From Bondarzewia mesenterica (Eukaryota; Basidiomycota; Agaricomycetes; Russulales; Bondarzewiaceae): a stretch of DNA of 20,230 nt. Below are positions 1-8,296 of this stretch, piece after piece. The notes below the pieces were generated by a model. That model searched no databases and was not told the DNA's origin. It saw nothing but the letters and a program-made list of their open reading frames with translations. The stretch lies in the NCBI GenBank assembly GCA_004802705.1, contig SGPL01000585.1, forward strand, positions 1 to 20,230, read 5' to 3'. Numbering within the stretch: position 1 is the stretch's first letter; every line of letters begins with the position of its first letter. The position numbers and the translations under genes were made by a program.

Positions 1-203
1 TGAAATTAGCTTTCTGGTTCTTTGTTGTTGACTTCATCATTTTAATGTGAATTGGTTCTCAACATCCTACAACACCTTTTGTGGAAATCGGTCAGGTAGC
101 TACTGCATTCTACTTTGCTTGATTTATAGTAATAATACCAGTAGTAGGTATATTTGAAAATACTCTAATGGATTTAGCTACATCAGATAACTCTTCCAAA
201 TAG
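1..203 (+). CDS. cob: Cytochrome b, 3' end (mitochondrial code)
   Basis: This is the C-terminal 66 residues of apocytochrome b, the membrane core of respiratory complex III, cut by the window's left edge. The frame starts at base 3 and ends at TAG 201-203. It reads FWFFVVDFIILMWIG, then a PFVEIGQVATAFYFAWF stretch and an IPVVGIFENTLMDLA stretch, which match the last two transmembrane helices and tail of cytochrome b. Two tryptophans (MWIG and AWF) are TGA and one is TGG, so the gene uses a mitochondrial code such as translation table 4, normal for most fungi. There are no frameshifts or decayed codons, unlike every coding trace to its right. It may be true mitochondrial DNA joined in assembly or a recent nuclear copy; if nuclear it could not be translated intact. 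Confidence 0.93.
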
Positions 204-565
204 TAAGGCGGCTTCGCCGCTCATCTAGCATTCAAAATTTTAAAAAAAAAAATAAATTTTACCCCCTTTCTCGCGTCAGCGTTTTTTAATGGTTCCACTG
301 TAAAAACACGCCTCACCCTTGGCTGGCTCTGCCTTTTATTTTTTTTTAACCGAAACAAACACCTTTGTCTGAAGGAGCTAGAAGGAGCTAACAACAAGCC
401 ATTAAGTGGTTTATAAAATTTTATCGCGATTATTTTTTTTGCTTTATGCGCTTTGGCTACTAATTTTGTTTGTTTAAACAAAAAAAAATATGCCTTTATA
501 AATTTTTATATATATAAATTTATTAGGCGGTTTTTTTTAAAAAATGCCCCCGCTTGCGAAGCCAG
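204..565. other. Mitochondrial-type intergenic spacer with GC hairpins
   Basis: AT-rich spacer after cob with islands of CG-containing sequence. A perfect hairpin lies 5 bases after the stop (arms 208-212 and 216-220, GCGGC/GCCGC, loop TTC). A second short one is at about 550-560 (GCTT/AAGC around GCG). GGAGCTAGAAGGAGCTA at 375-391 is a short direct repeat. A palindromic A/T block lies around 500-525. GC clusters of this kind are typical of organellar spacers. CG dinucleotides are frequent here and rare downstream. The small reading frames in it show no similarity I recognise. Confidence 0.7.
208..220. terminator. GC-rich hairpin just after cob stop
   Basis: A perfect 5-bp stem (GCGGC/GCCGC) with a 3-base loop begins 5 bases after the cob stop codon. 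Its position suggests an mRNA 3' end or processing signal, but it could equally be a mobile mitochondrial GC cluster. The role is inference; the fold is seen directly. Confidence 0.4.
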
Positions 566-568
566 AGG

Positions 569-1233
569 CAGATCTTCAGATCTATTATGTGGGTGATGCT
601 GAGAACCTGTCCAAACCTTGTGTTCACCATCAGAACTCTCAGCCAATTCTTCTCAGCACCTACCGAGAAAGCCCTACATGCACTCATGTATGTGCTCAGT
701 ATCTACATAGGATGTCAAATACTAGGTTAGTTTACTAGAGCACCCAAAAAGAAGAACTCACTGGCTTTATTGATGCTGACTAGGCTAGCAATGTCAATAA
801 CTGCAGATCAATCTCTAAGTTCATTTTCAAGATTGCAAATAGTGCAATCAGTTGGAGTTCAAAAAAATAGGGCTCAATAGCATTGTCGAGCATCAAAGCC
901 AAATATGTTGCAGATGCACACACTGCTAAGGAGTTAGTGTAGCTACAGGCATTATTCACAGAGATCAGCTTACCCTACAAAGGACCTACCATATTATTTA
1001 TAAACAACCAATCAGCAATGGCCATTGCAAAAAATCTAGTATACCATGCATGCATGAAACACATCAGTGCCTGGCACCATTTTCTGTAAGAGAGAGTGAA
1101 AGATGGCAAGTTAGAATTAAAGTACTTGCTGACTGAAGACTAGGTGGCAACATTCTGATAAAGGTGCTCACAAGAGAGAAGCATGAGCAGTTTTTGAAGA
1201 AGATGAGATTGCAATGCATTAGTTAAGTGGGCA
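569..1233 (+). pseudogene. Ty1/copia pol fragment: end of RT and RNase H, decayed
   Basis: This is the 3' part of a copia-type polyprotein. RPDL-like and SQFFSAPTEKALHALMYVL sequence comes from the end of the reverse transcriptase region. A one-base frameshift near 690-696 follows. The RNase H region then has GFIDAD (stop) ASN at about 766-792, an SSIKAKYVADAHTAKELV stretch at 880-940, a DNQSA-like block (NNQSAMAIAKN) near 1005, KHISAWHHF near 1060, and a final KFLKKM-like tail near 1200. The breaks are TAG at conserved Trp (DADW, LVWL) and at Gln positions, each explained by one transition. Everything upstream (gag, protease, integrase, most of RT, 5' LTR) is absent, because mitochondrial-type DNA begins at about 565. 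It was once part of an LTR retrotransposon and is dead now. Confidence 0.85.
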
Positions 1234-1506
1234 TGTTGGAGGAAATCCCCTACATGTATCATGACTTTCTGCAGGCAGGATGGTCAGGTGATAAGCAGAG
1301 TGAAGAAGCAGAAATAGGGGATGACTGAATGGTCAGAGTGTGGGTAGATACTCTAATGAGTAGTAGTGTAAAATTTTCCCATTTTCTTCCCTTTCTTTTC
1401 TCTCAGCCCTCTTGAATAAGACTGAGGTCAGTTACTCATCTTATCCACTCATTTATTCATTCACTAATACTACTTGTAGATTACTCTTTTTATTTTTTAC
1501 TCTACA
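1234..1506 (+). repeat. Probable 3' LTR of the left copia fragment
   Basis: The sequence starts TGTTGGAG, the standard copia LTR start, just after the RNase H tail, and a plausible end is ...CTACA at 1506 (about 273 bp, TG...CA ends). It holds a pyrimidine-rich stretch near 1375-1410 of the sort seen in LTR U3/R regions. No second copy lies in the window, so the right boundary is a guess and no target duplication can be tested. Confidence 0.5.
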
Positions 1507-1815
1507 ATGAGCAAGCTTTTGTCACCTTATGATGACACTCTAAACCCACTGTTTCCACACTACTTGGCACTTCCTTAATACATCCTTAACCTGTCATTTC
1601 AACATGACACAGGCCTTAGCACTCAGCTCATGCTTATATAGCCAAACAGCAGATCTAGAGCATGTTCAATGGGCATCAGCAAGAGATCTACTTACTTGAC
1701 TTCTCATGCAATGAGTGGCAAATCATTTCAAGCTCAAGCAATAAAATAGCACAGATTTAGACATGGAGATGAGTTCATGTAGGATTCTAGCAATTCATAA
1801 GCTCAAGGCATTGAC
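1507..1815. other. Intergenic, no gene recognised
   Basis: No convincing coding frame is seen; all frames carry several stops. A TATA-like GCTTATATAG lies at about 1631-1640. It may hold earlier, more decayed exons of the WD40 gene that follows, but I could not recognise any. Confidence 0.3.
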
Positions 1816-2026
1816 TCAGGCATGATGAGCATCGTGATCTCACCTAATAGCAAGCTGGTCACTGTGAGATCACTGAACATGATCATGAGAATTTGGATTG
1901 TTATAATGGAGGTGCTCATAGAGTGGCTTAAAGGGCATAAGGACAGCATTTACAGTGTCATGTTCACCCCTGATGAGAAGGGTTTGATGAGTGGCAGTTT
2001 GGACAAGATACTTAAAGTACTAGGAT
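1816..2026 (+). pseudogene. Decayed WD40 repeats, Tup1-like co-repressor fragment
   Basis: About 70 codons match the late WD40 blades of fungal Tup1, the transcriptional co-repressor that works with Cyc8/Ssn6 in the nucleus. The visible landmarks are VISPNSKLV, then MRIW (end of one blade), VLIEWLKGHKDSIYSV, FTPDEKG and MSGSLDKILKV. The GHKDSVYSV...SGSLDK pattern is characteristic of the Tup1 family. Key positions are altered in ways that C-to-T or G-to-A changes explain (Ala or Val to Met, Arg to Trp or His). The start at 1822 is only the first ATG after an in-frame region; a real gene would extend far upstream and downstream, and neither side is recognisable. It could also be another WD40 protein; I prefer Tup1 from the blade sequence. 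Confidence 0.65.
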
Positions 2027-2153
2027 GTCAAGCCCATACAAGTGCTTTGAGATAATTTATCATGCTGCTATAGAAGCTAACACTAAGATAGCTAAACTTG
2101 CTGACTGCTAGCCCCATTAGCCCACAGACTAATAATGCATCATTGGTTTTTAG

Positions 2154-2770
2154 ACATGGATGTATATTCACTCAAAGACATCATGTATACTCAATGGGCA
2201 TGAGAACAGTATGAACAAAATGAGGTCATTCGTAGTTGAAACATTCATGAGACACGTGTAAGTGCTCATAATAGATAACTGTGTGCTAATTGAATAGTTG
2301 ACTTGATTTGCACAGGCACATGACCTACTCAAGAAGAATATGAAGTGGGTGCAGAAGCTGACACAAGAGAGCAATGTGACACTAGAGACATATCAAAGGC
2401 AGGTCAAGATGCTCGAGGATTGAAACATGGCCATGATGGAGTGGCAGATTGCAATATGAGTGGTTGATTTCATTATAGTTTAAGATTTGAAATTATAGTT
2501 GTGACCAGCATTTAACTTGTCTGATTAAATATAAGCAGGATGAGCTAAAAGAGCTGCAGGATGCCATCAACTACATTTCAATAGACAAACATAATGTTGA
2601 CTCAGAGATGCAGGTAGTCGAATAGGCTAAGACATGTCACTAGTTGATGGACGTGAATAACACATTAAGTATATGCATATTAATGCTCACTAAAGAGGCT
2701 ATAGCATTAACTAATGGCCTACACTACTAGATGGATATACAGCTCACTGAGACACATACTGTGTTAGATT
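2154..2770 (+). pseudogene. Decayed intron-containing gene with coiled-coil exons
   Basis: Three exon-like blocks share a coding signature separated by introns. Block 1 (2154-2257) has MDVYSLKDIMYTQW and a few in-frame TGAs at likely Arg codons. Block 2 (2316 to about 2455) has AHDLLKKNMKWVQKL and TLETYQRQVKMLED. Block 3 (2539 to about 2770) has DELKELQDAINYISIDKH. Heptad-like charged and leucine patterns suggest a coiled coil. I do not recognise the family. The neighbouring WD40 relic lies 130 bases upstream on the same strand, but I see nothing that ties them into one gene. A further exon may follow the T-rich stretch after 2770. Stops at TGA/TAG make this a pseudogene. Confidence 0.55.
2258..2315 (+). 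other. Relic spliceosomal intron, 58 bp
   Basis: It begins GTAAGT (2258-2263), has a branch-like GCTAAT at 2285-2290 and ends TTTGCACAG at 2315. Joining the flanks in phase 0 keeps the coiled-coil frame. Length and signals are typical for fungi. A second intron at about 2456-2538 has ATGAGT in place of the expected GTGAGT and ends AAGCAG. An upstream acceptor TTTTTAG ends at 2153 with CTAAT about 20 bases before it. Confidence 0.6.
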
Positions 2771-3261
2771 TTTTAATTTTTTTTTTTCTAATTTTTTTTC
2801 ACCTATCACTTGGTGCAGCAGGGAGAGTGCCAGTCAGTGCCATAGCATGTGTTTCCTTTTATAATAAGTAAATTAAACTTTAAGCTGCATGCAGCCTTTT
2901 TTTTTTCTCATATACCACTATTGATGCAACTTCCACTGGAGAAAACAAGAAGTAGGATCATCAGTAGAGAAAAAAAATAAAAAGGTATATTATCTCACTA
3001 TTATTATTACTAATTCCTTTCCTTTTATTAATAAATGATGCTGTTTGCCTTGTTACATCATGAGAGTGATGCTTACATAATCTTCATGCCATCACTATCA
3101 CTAGTTCTTGAATAGCTAATATTACTTCTCTAGTTCTCAATGCACACCTTTATCTCCTCCATCTGCTAGCATTAAAGAAAATGCACTGACTGTTCAACCC
3201 ATTTGTAGTTGCACTTTCCTTGTGAATGCATAGCACCAGCTTGATGCTGGCTATTTTAGGC
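2771..3261. other. T-rich non-coding stretch
   Basis: It begins with T-runs (2765-2810) followed by GGTGCAG, which could be another decayed intron of the preceding gene. A perfect small hairpin CCAGC/GCTGG is at 3236-3250, and a TTTTAG acceptor-like site is at about 3254-3260. No protein similarity is seen. Confidence 0.35.
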
Positions 3262-4650
3262 TTGATCATGTCAAGCAAAGAGAAAAAAAGTGATATGGAA
3301 GAGGACAAGTTATTCATATTGAGCGAGGGAGACAGTAAAGGTCTGAAAGCCTAAATGCACTCTTAATGAATGAACAAATGCATTTTGTGGCAAGTATGAC
3401 CTTAGTATTTACAGCATGGATACCATCAATGCTATCAGTGTCTCTATTTATCCCCATCTTACTGATGAGTGCATAATATAGCATGGGGTGAATAGACAGG
3501 GTGAAGATATAATGAGCAGGTGATGAGCAGATTAGTGCACATGTGAATGATGCAAATGCTGCACATTTAGTGAGTCGATCTACATTGTGTATCTTAAAAT
3601 CAATCCCACCATCTACTGTTGATAGCAGGAAACCCTCAATTCACTGTTTTGATATGACTGCTAAGCTTAACCAAATCATCAAGACCATCTGCAGACTTAA
3701 ATGGATGATTGCTTGTGACTTGAACGATGACTACTTCAGTACTAAGTCAAAAGGTATGCTCATCATTAGACTTACCACTGTTAGTAGTATCAAGCCCAGT
3801 TGCTTCAAGATCAGAAACTCAGAAGGCATGATGGATAACATTATTACATTCAAGCTCATTGCTCTAGTTCTGTTGACTACATCTCTAAGTTTGAGAGGCA
3901 TGTTTAACAAGTTCAATAATATTCTCTCCATTATCATCAGTGGCACCTATGAGGATATTGCTATCAGTTGTGACTGTTACTCTAGTTTGACATTCATCAA
4001 CCACTTGCTGTGCTATGAGCAGGACCTTCATTACAAAATGCTTGTCTTGCTCAGTGAGATTAATGAGGAGTATCAGATCATTCAGGTGGTCAAAAAGGGC
4101 ATTATTAAAAAGCTAATTTATGCTTGGACTATCAAAACATGGGAAGATGTCACATTTAAAATGCAGTTTGGACACATAGATTTAATGACTAATGTAGATA
4201 TAGAAACTGTGGATGCAGAGAATGCAGTGATGCATGCAGCTGGGTTTATCATTCTAGAGACATTTGAGGATCTGCTGCAAGTGCTGAAGGAGACATGTGA
4301 TGCACTCATAAGGAAGATCTTCATCCATTCATAGCTAAAGCATGAGCTACTTATCATTTTGATAGACTACAAGTGAGTGCATGAGTTGAGTCTTATCTGC
4401 AAGCCTGCTGCATTCATCTCAACAATTTTAGATGAGTGCAGACAAAAGCTTTTGTACATGAGCATGCAGATTCTAGATATATTCAAAAAGGACATTGACT
4501 TAAGTGCTGTCATCAGCCTATTGTAGTTTAAGCATTGCTTGCCCCTATGTGTGATTAAGTTTATCAAGATAATACTCAACATTGTATTCTCACATGTCAT
4601 GTCAAAAGTATACAGCTAGGGATTTATGATCAATTACACTCATTAAATGA
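3262..4650 (+). pseudogene. Unrecognised long gene relic with 263-codon open stretch
   Basis: The main block runs from an in-frame stop at 3513 to TAG at 4335, with no internal stop for about 270 codons, and the same frame continues with a few TAG/TGA breaks to about 4650 (LDECRQKLLYMSMQILDIF, FKKDIDLSAV). A separate acidic block at 3262-3344 (MSSKEKKSDMEEDKLF, SEGDSKGLK) follows an acceptor-like TTTTAG and may be an earlier exon. The protein is mainly helical in character, with leucine-, isoleucine- and charge-rich segments, no signal peptide and no motif I can name. It has unusually many Met, Ile, His, Cys and Trp residues, as expected if CG-containing Arg, Thr, Ala and Val codons were deaminated. 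The annotated 263-residue start at 3543 is GTG, so it is not a reliable start. Reading-frame length argues for a real former gene; function unknown. Confidence 0.5.
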
Positions 4651-4670
4651 GAGATTAATATTAATATTAA

Positions 4671-4876
4671 TTTATTCAAGAGTTTGATAGAGTATTAAAA
4701 TAAACTTAGATATTAAATATAGTTAAAAAGAGGCAAGAATTATTTATACTGTGCAATACAGTGGCTCTCTTCTAATAAGTTGATTTATTTAAGAGTCTCA
4801 TGGAGTTTTAAAATAAAGTTGAAGAGAGACAAGAATTGTTCATGCTGTGCAATGTAGTAGCCCTCTCTTAAAAAGT
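4671..4876 (+). repeat. Imperfect tandem duplication, units of about 110 and 93 bp
   Basis: Two direct copies start TTTATTCAAGAG (4671) and TTTATTTAAGAG (4784). They share an AAAATAAA block, a GAGxCAAGAATT block, a CTGTGCAAT block and a CTCTCTT end. The second copy lacks about 17 bp in the middle. Most differences are transitions. No coding content. Confidence 0.6.
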
Positions 4877-5031
4877 ATCTGATAATCTCATAGTCACTGA
4901 ATATCTGGTCATTATTGTGACTCATGTGAAAGGCTATTTAAAGATCATAAATTTCAATCAATATTCTAAATCTCACAATGAATATGAAAGTCACCACTGC
5001 ATTTTACAGGAATATTATGCCACGATGTGCA
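4877..5031. other. Spacer with TATA-like box before MITE copy 1
   Basis: GCTATTTAAAG at about 4932 and CACAATGAATATG at about 4975 look like a fungal promoter and start context. The reading frame from that ATG is about 18 codons long before it runs into the MITE at 5032, so a gene start interrupted by the insertion is possible but weak. Confidence 0.25.
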
Positions 5032-5215
5032 TCAGCAATTTGCAGATTTTCTTGACTACTTAGCTCACTTAAATGCTATTTAAATTATCTTGATTTAAAA
5101 ATTAAGAATAAATAAGAGCAAATAAGTAAGTCCTTTTTTTAATTTCTCTTGATGTTATTATTAAGCAAGGTTAAGAGATACCAAGATATATCAAACAAAT
5201 TCTGCAAATTGCTGA
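5032..5215. mobile_element. MITE copy 1, 184 bp
   Basis: Non-coding element with terminal inverted repeats: TCAGCAATTTGCAGA at the left and its complement TCTGCAAATTGCTGA at the right. The interior is AT-rich (GATTTAAAAATTAAGAATAA, then GCAAATAAGTA). A second, highly similar copy is at 19182-19366. I see no clear target duplication: flanks are ...GTGCA and TGACT. The short length, lack of coding and defined inverted ends fit a miniature inverted-repeat element; the parent transposase is unknown. Confidence 0.75.
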
Positions 5216-5239
5216 TGACTGATCTCTGTGTGATCAGCA

Positions 5240-5272
5240 AATTATACTAAAATTATACTAAAATTATACTTA
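5240..5272. repeat. Triplicated 12-bp repeat
   Basis: The motif AAATTATACTAA occurs nearly three times in tandem. It lies shortly after MITE copy 1 and before a small inverted repeat GCATGA/TCATGC (5287-5300). Simple slippage repeat. Confidence 0.55.
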
Positions 5273-5383
5273 TAGATTACACTCGTGCATGATTTCATGC
5301 TGATCTATTGATCCTCTTTAGATCATCCATAGATCATTTGTGGGCCCTCAATCCTTGAAAACTATTTTTATTCATTTTCTCAA

Positions 5384-5731
5384 TTGATACTTAACAACAT
5401 AAATTTATATACCTTTTTGACTTGTTCATTTTATGGCCGCACTTTATATAGTTTTCTAATTGGCATATTTTTCTCTCTCGCTCTTTATTACCTCACAATC
5501 ACATATATTATCATCATGAATACTCTAGCCTCTATTGTCAATTATGCCATCATCACATTATCTAGCAATTTAGAGATCTCTCAGATTGTCATGATACTAA
5601 AGATGTCTAGGTCCGTTGTTTTGGTGAGTCTGATACTTGCTCACTCTATACTGCCCCTACTACTACTACTCCTTCTTAACAGGCCTCATATATGTAGTAC
5701 ATGCACATCTCATGTTATTAGAGATGCTTAA
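5384..5731 (+). CDS. Possible small spliced ORF, unrecognised
   Basis: An open stretch of 115 codons; the listed start at 5384 is TTG, and the first good ATG is at about 5517 (MNTLASIVNYAIITL). A TATATA-like box lies at about 5443. A candidate intron begins GTGAGT at about 5621 and ends CTTCTTAACAG at about 5683, which would give a roughly 40-residue peptide ending shortly after. The unspliced version would be strongly hydrophobic, with LLLLLLL from a CTA repeat. I recognise no family. Reading frames of this size occur by chance in AT-rich DNA, so this is weak. Confidence 0.2.
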   Translation: MILNNINLYTFLTCSFYGRTLYSFLIGIFFSLALYYLTITYIIIMNTLASIVNYAIITLSSNLEISQIVMILKMSRSVVLVSLILAHSILPLLLLLLLNRPHICSTCTSHVIRDA

Positions 5732-5749
5732 GTCATCTAGTATGCAACA

Positions 5750-6060
5750 TATTAATAAATGTTGTAGAACACCATTTGCTATTAGTTGAAAGGTATACAT
5801 TTACTCTCTTCACTCATCATCATTTGCAAAAATGTCCTATGTAAATAAAATTTAATTTATAGAAACAATCTAATTCAGCAAATAAGATAACTAATTTTTT
5901 TTTATCTTGATCTTATTCACTTCAAATAAGATTCAAATAAGAGTAATTCTAGTTTTAAATAAAAGTAATTTTATTGCAAAGTAATAATAAAATAAAATTT
6001 CGCTTTTTTACCTCTTTTTTATTTATCTGCTTATTATTAAATCTCAACTTATTATTCAAC
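5750..6060. other. AT-rich intergenic, nothing recognised
   Basis: Low-complexity AT-rich DNA with short direct repeats (CAAATAAGATTCAAATAAGA near 5926). No gene, RNA or transposon end is recognised. Confidence 0.4.
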
Positions 6061-6065
6061 TCAAC

Positions 6066-6168
6066 TTTTTTTTTTGCTCAATGTCAGATTTGAACTTACA
6101 ACTTTATTCATTTATAAATTTCAATCAAACATAAATGCTATTTTTACTATTACACTATGCTAACTTAT
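6066..6168 (-). repeat. A-tailed tRNA-like sequence (SINE head or tRNA retropseudogene)
   Basis: On the minus strand the sequence carries a full A-box match (TAGCATAGTG, 6162-6153) and a full B-box match (GTTCAAATC, 6095-6087), the two internal promoter elements of RNA polymerase III. They are 57 bases apart, longer than in an ordinary tRNA. After the tRNA-like end comes a run of ten A residues (6075-6066 on the minus strand) where a functional tRNA gene would have T's. That order suggests a reverse-transcribed copy or a SINE head. I cannot draw a good cloverleaf, so a working tRNA is unlikely. Confidence 0.35.
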
Positions 6169-7540
6169 AAAATTAAAACACATATTATAATATATAGAGT
6201 CAAATTTGACTTGAACAAATTTCTACCTCTATTTATTAATATTGAATGCTATTTTTCTTTATTTTAACCCTTATACAAATTTGTACTGTGATAAATAACA
6301 ATGTGAATTTATCTAATAACTGGCCTGCTATTATATATCTCAATAACAATAGGTGTTTTAACATTGTCATCTATAATGAACTTATATAACTTTTCATTTA
6401 GCACACTAATTTATACTAAAAAGAAATTGTCTTTCAAATTTTTACCTGATAAACCTTAGCATATAGCCTTATAAATAGCAAGAATATAAGAACTCAAGAC
6501 TTTGCATTTATTGTATAATTATAAATTAAATATTCTATAAAGTGAATAATAAAAATATCATTTATAAATAGAGTATTTAAAGATATTTACTCTAGTACAA
6601 AAAAATATGCCTACTGAAATTGTGAGCAACATTAAACATAACCACTAATAAATTACAATAGTAAGCTCAAGTATTCTGAAGTCATAATACTCATTCAAAA
6701 GACTTCAGAATAAATCAAAGTAACAGTTAAAATAATATAGCATAAGCTCTGAACAGCATTACATTTGCACTACAGAAAATTACAAAATAAGCTGCAAAAA
6801 TCAGATGCAGCTAACTATGCCTAATTTGAGCCTGGCTACAATAATAATATAACCTATTCATAGGTCATAAGTTACAGATGCTTTAAAATTAGTAAAGTTA
6901 AAGGATCATTACATATTGCAACAACTATCGTGAAACTACTGAATAAGTAAAAAAAAAATTATTTTAAAATATATATTTTAAATGTCTCTGATATCTTACA
7001 TGAAGCAATGTGAAGCAAAATCTAATAGTAATCATTGGTTATATAGATTGTTTGCAAATACATAAAACTATCACATATCACAAGGGTCAATTCTTAGTAC
7101 AAATTAATTGTATTAGTATAGTATTACCTTAACTAGGGTAAAAAGAAGGTATTATATTAATAATAGCTTAGAGTATAAAAATCTCAGATGTTATAATTAC
7201 TTTTATTATTTTATAAAAGTATAAATTAATCACATATCTAGACTTAATATAAGAATGAATTAAAACTTAATAATAATATAGTAAAAGTTGAAAAAATAGT
7301 TGAAGATTAAAAAGATATATATAATAGGTAATATTAGCAGATGAGGAGGTTAAAAGAAGTTATAGAGAAAAAATTATTATAAAAGTAGCACATTTACCAT
7401 TATAGTTAATGAGCTATGGATTATCAGTAAATTAGATCTTATTCACTTCAGTAATTTGACTTTCAAAATAAAATGTGATTAGATCAATAAGAGCTTATTT
7501 CTACTTATTTACATAGAGTGTTTTTGCAGATAATTTTTAT
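6169..7540. other. Long AT-rich intergenic region
   Basis: About 1.4 kb without a convincing gene on either strand. It contains a perfect hairpin (6672-6712, listed separately), a small palindrome ACCTAT/ATAGGT at 6852-6865, and an imperfect inverted repeat around 7105-7165. No transposon coding trace is seen. Confidence 0.4.
6672..6712. repeat. Perfect 12-bp inverted repeat
   Basis: TATTCTGAAGTC (6672-6683) pairs exactly with GACTTCAGAATA (6701-6712) across a 17-base loop. In DNA where almost every repeat is diverged, a perfect stem stands out. It may be a recent insertion footprint or a selected hairpin; nothing nearby decides. Confidence 0.6.
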
Positions 7541-7559
7541 ATGGCAGGGCTTCGTGTTT

Positions 7560-8125
7560 GATTAGCAAGCCCCTGGCCTTACTGTTTCAAGATGATAGGG
7601 CTTCTCCCTTCTCTAGGATATCTCTAGCTTCATTGTTTTAGCGCAACAGAGTTTGCGCTCATTCACTATTTTTTTAGCCCTATTTTTTTTTTAGCACAAT
7701 AGGATTTATGTTCATCCACCTCACTCCGCATCTTCATTGTTTCTCATGATATGGCTTCTTGCTTACTCACCTCACCTTCAGTCTATTATTTCAACATAAC
7801 AAGGCTTTATACTCTGTTTACTATGCTCACCCCTAGTCTTATTATTTTAACATAATAGACTCTATGCTTACCCACTACACTTATCGACCACATTCTCAAC
7901 TCACTATTTTGACACAATGCACTTTTACTATTGCCCACTCTAGATCTAACCCCATCATTTCATTATAATAAAGTTTTGCACTTATTCACTTATTCCCAGT
8001 CATGTTATTTTATATCACTGCATCTTTAGCCTCACTGTTTCAACACAATGGGGTGTTGTTCTTGACTTAGCACCTTTAACTTAAAATTTTAAAATGATGA
8101 GGCCTCACACTCCCTCAGCATCTTA
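7560..8125 (+). repeat. Diverged tandem array, period about 50 bp
   Basis: About eleven degenerate units with a core CxTCAxTxTTTCAACAxAAT followed by AGGxxTT and a CACTCACCTCA-like tail. Core positions are near 7581, 7631, 7681, 7735, 7784, 7841, 7903, 7953, 8001, 8033 and 8083, so spacing is mostly 48-57 bp with one longer and one shorter interval. The units lie end to end with no spacers. The array precedes the minus-strand ORF at 8297-8623. It is unrelated by eye to the 65-bp array at 11665. Confidence 0.65.
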
Positions 8126-8296
8126 ACATGGTCAGTTTGTACTTCATCACTATTTCTTTGTGACTGACAGCTCATAACATATATGCAAGTCTGAGGTGCA
8201 TAATCTACATAGATTTCTCCACATATGGTACACTACCACCTTACTAATCTCTATACTTACTCTCCAGTAAGTATACATGAATTTTGTGAGGCTAAT

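Noticed and set aside
221..481. Minus-strand 86-codon ORF in the mitochondrial spacer
   Set aside because: Very lysine-rich translation from A/T runs, no similarity, and it overlaps GC clusters; most likely chance.
4118..4600. Minus-strand ORFs of 77-79 codons
   Set aside because: They lie opposite the long plus-strand relic and have low-complexity Ser/Met/Leu content; shadows.
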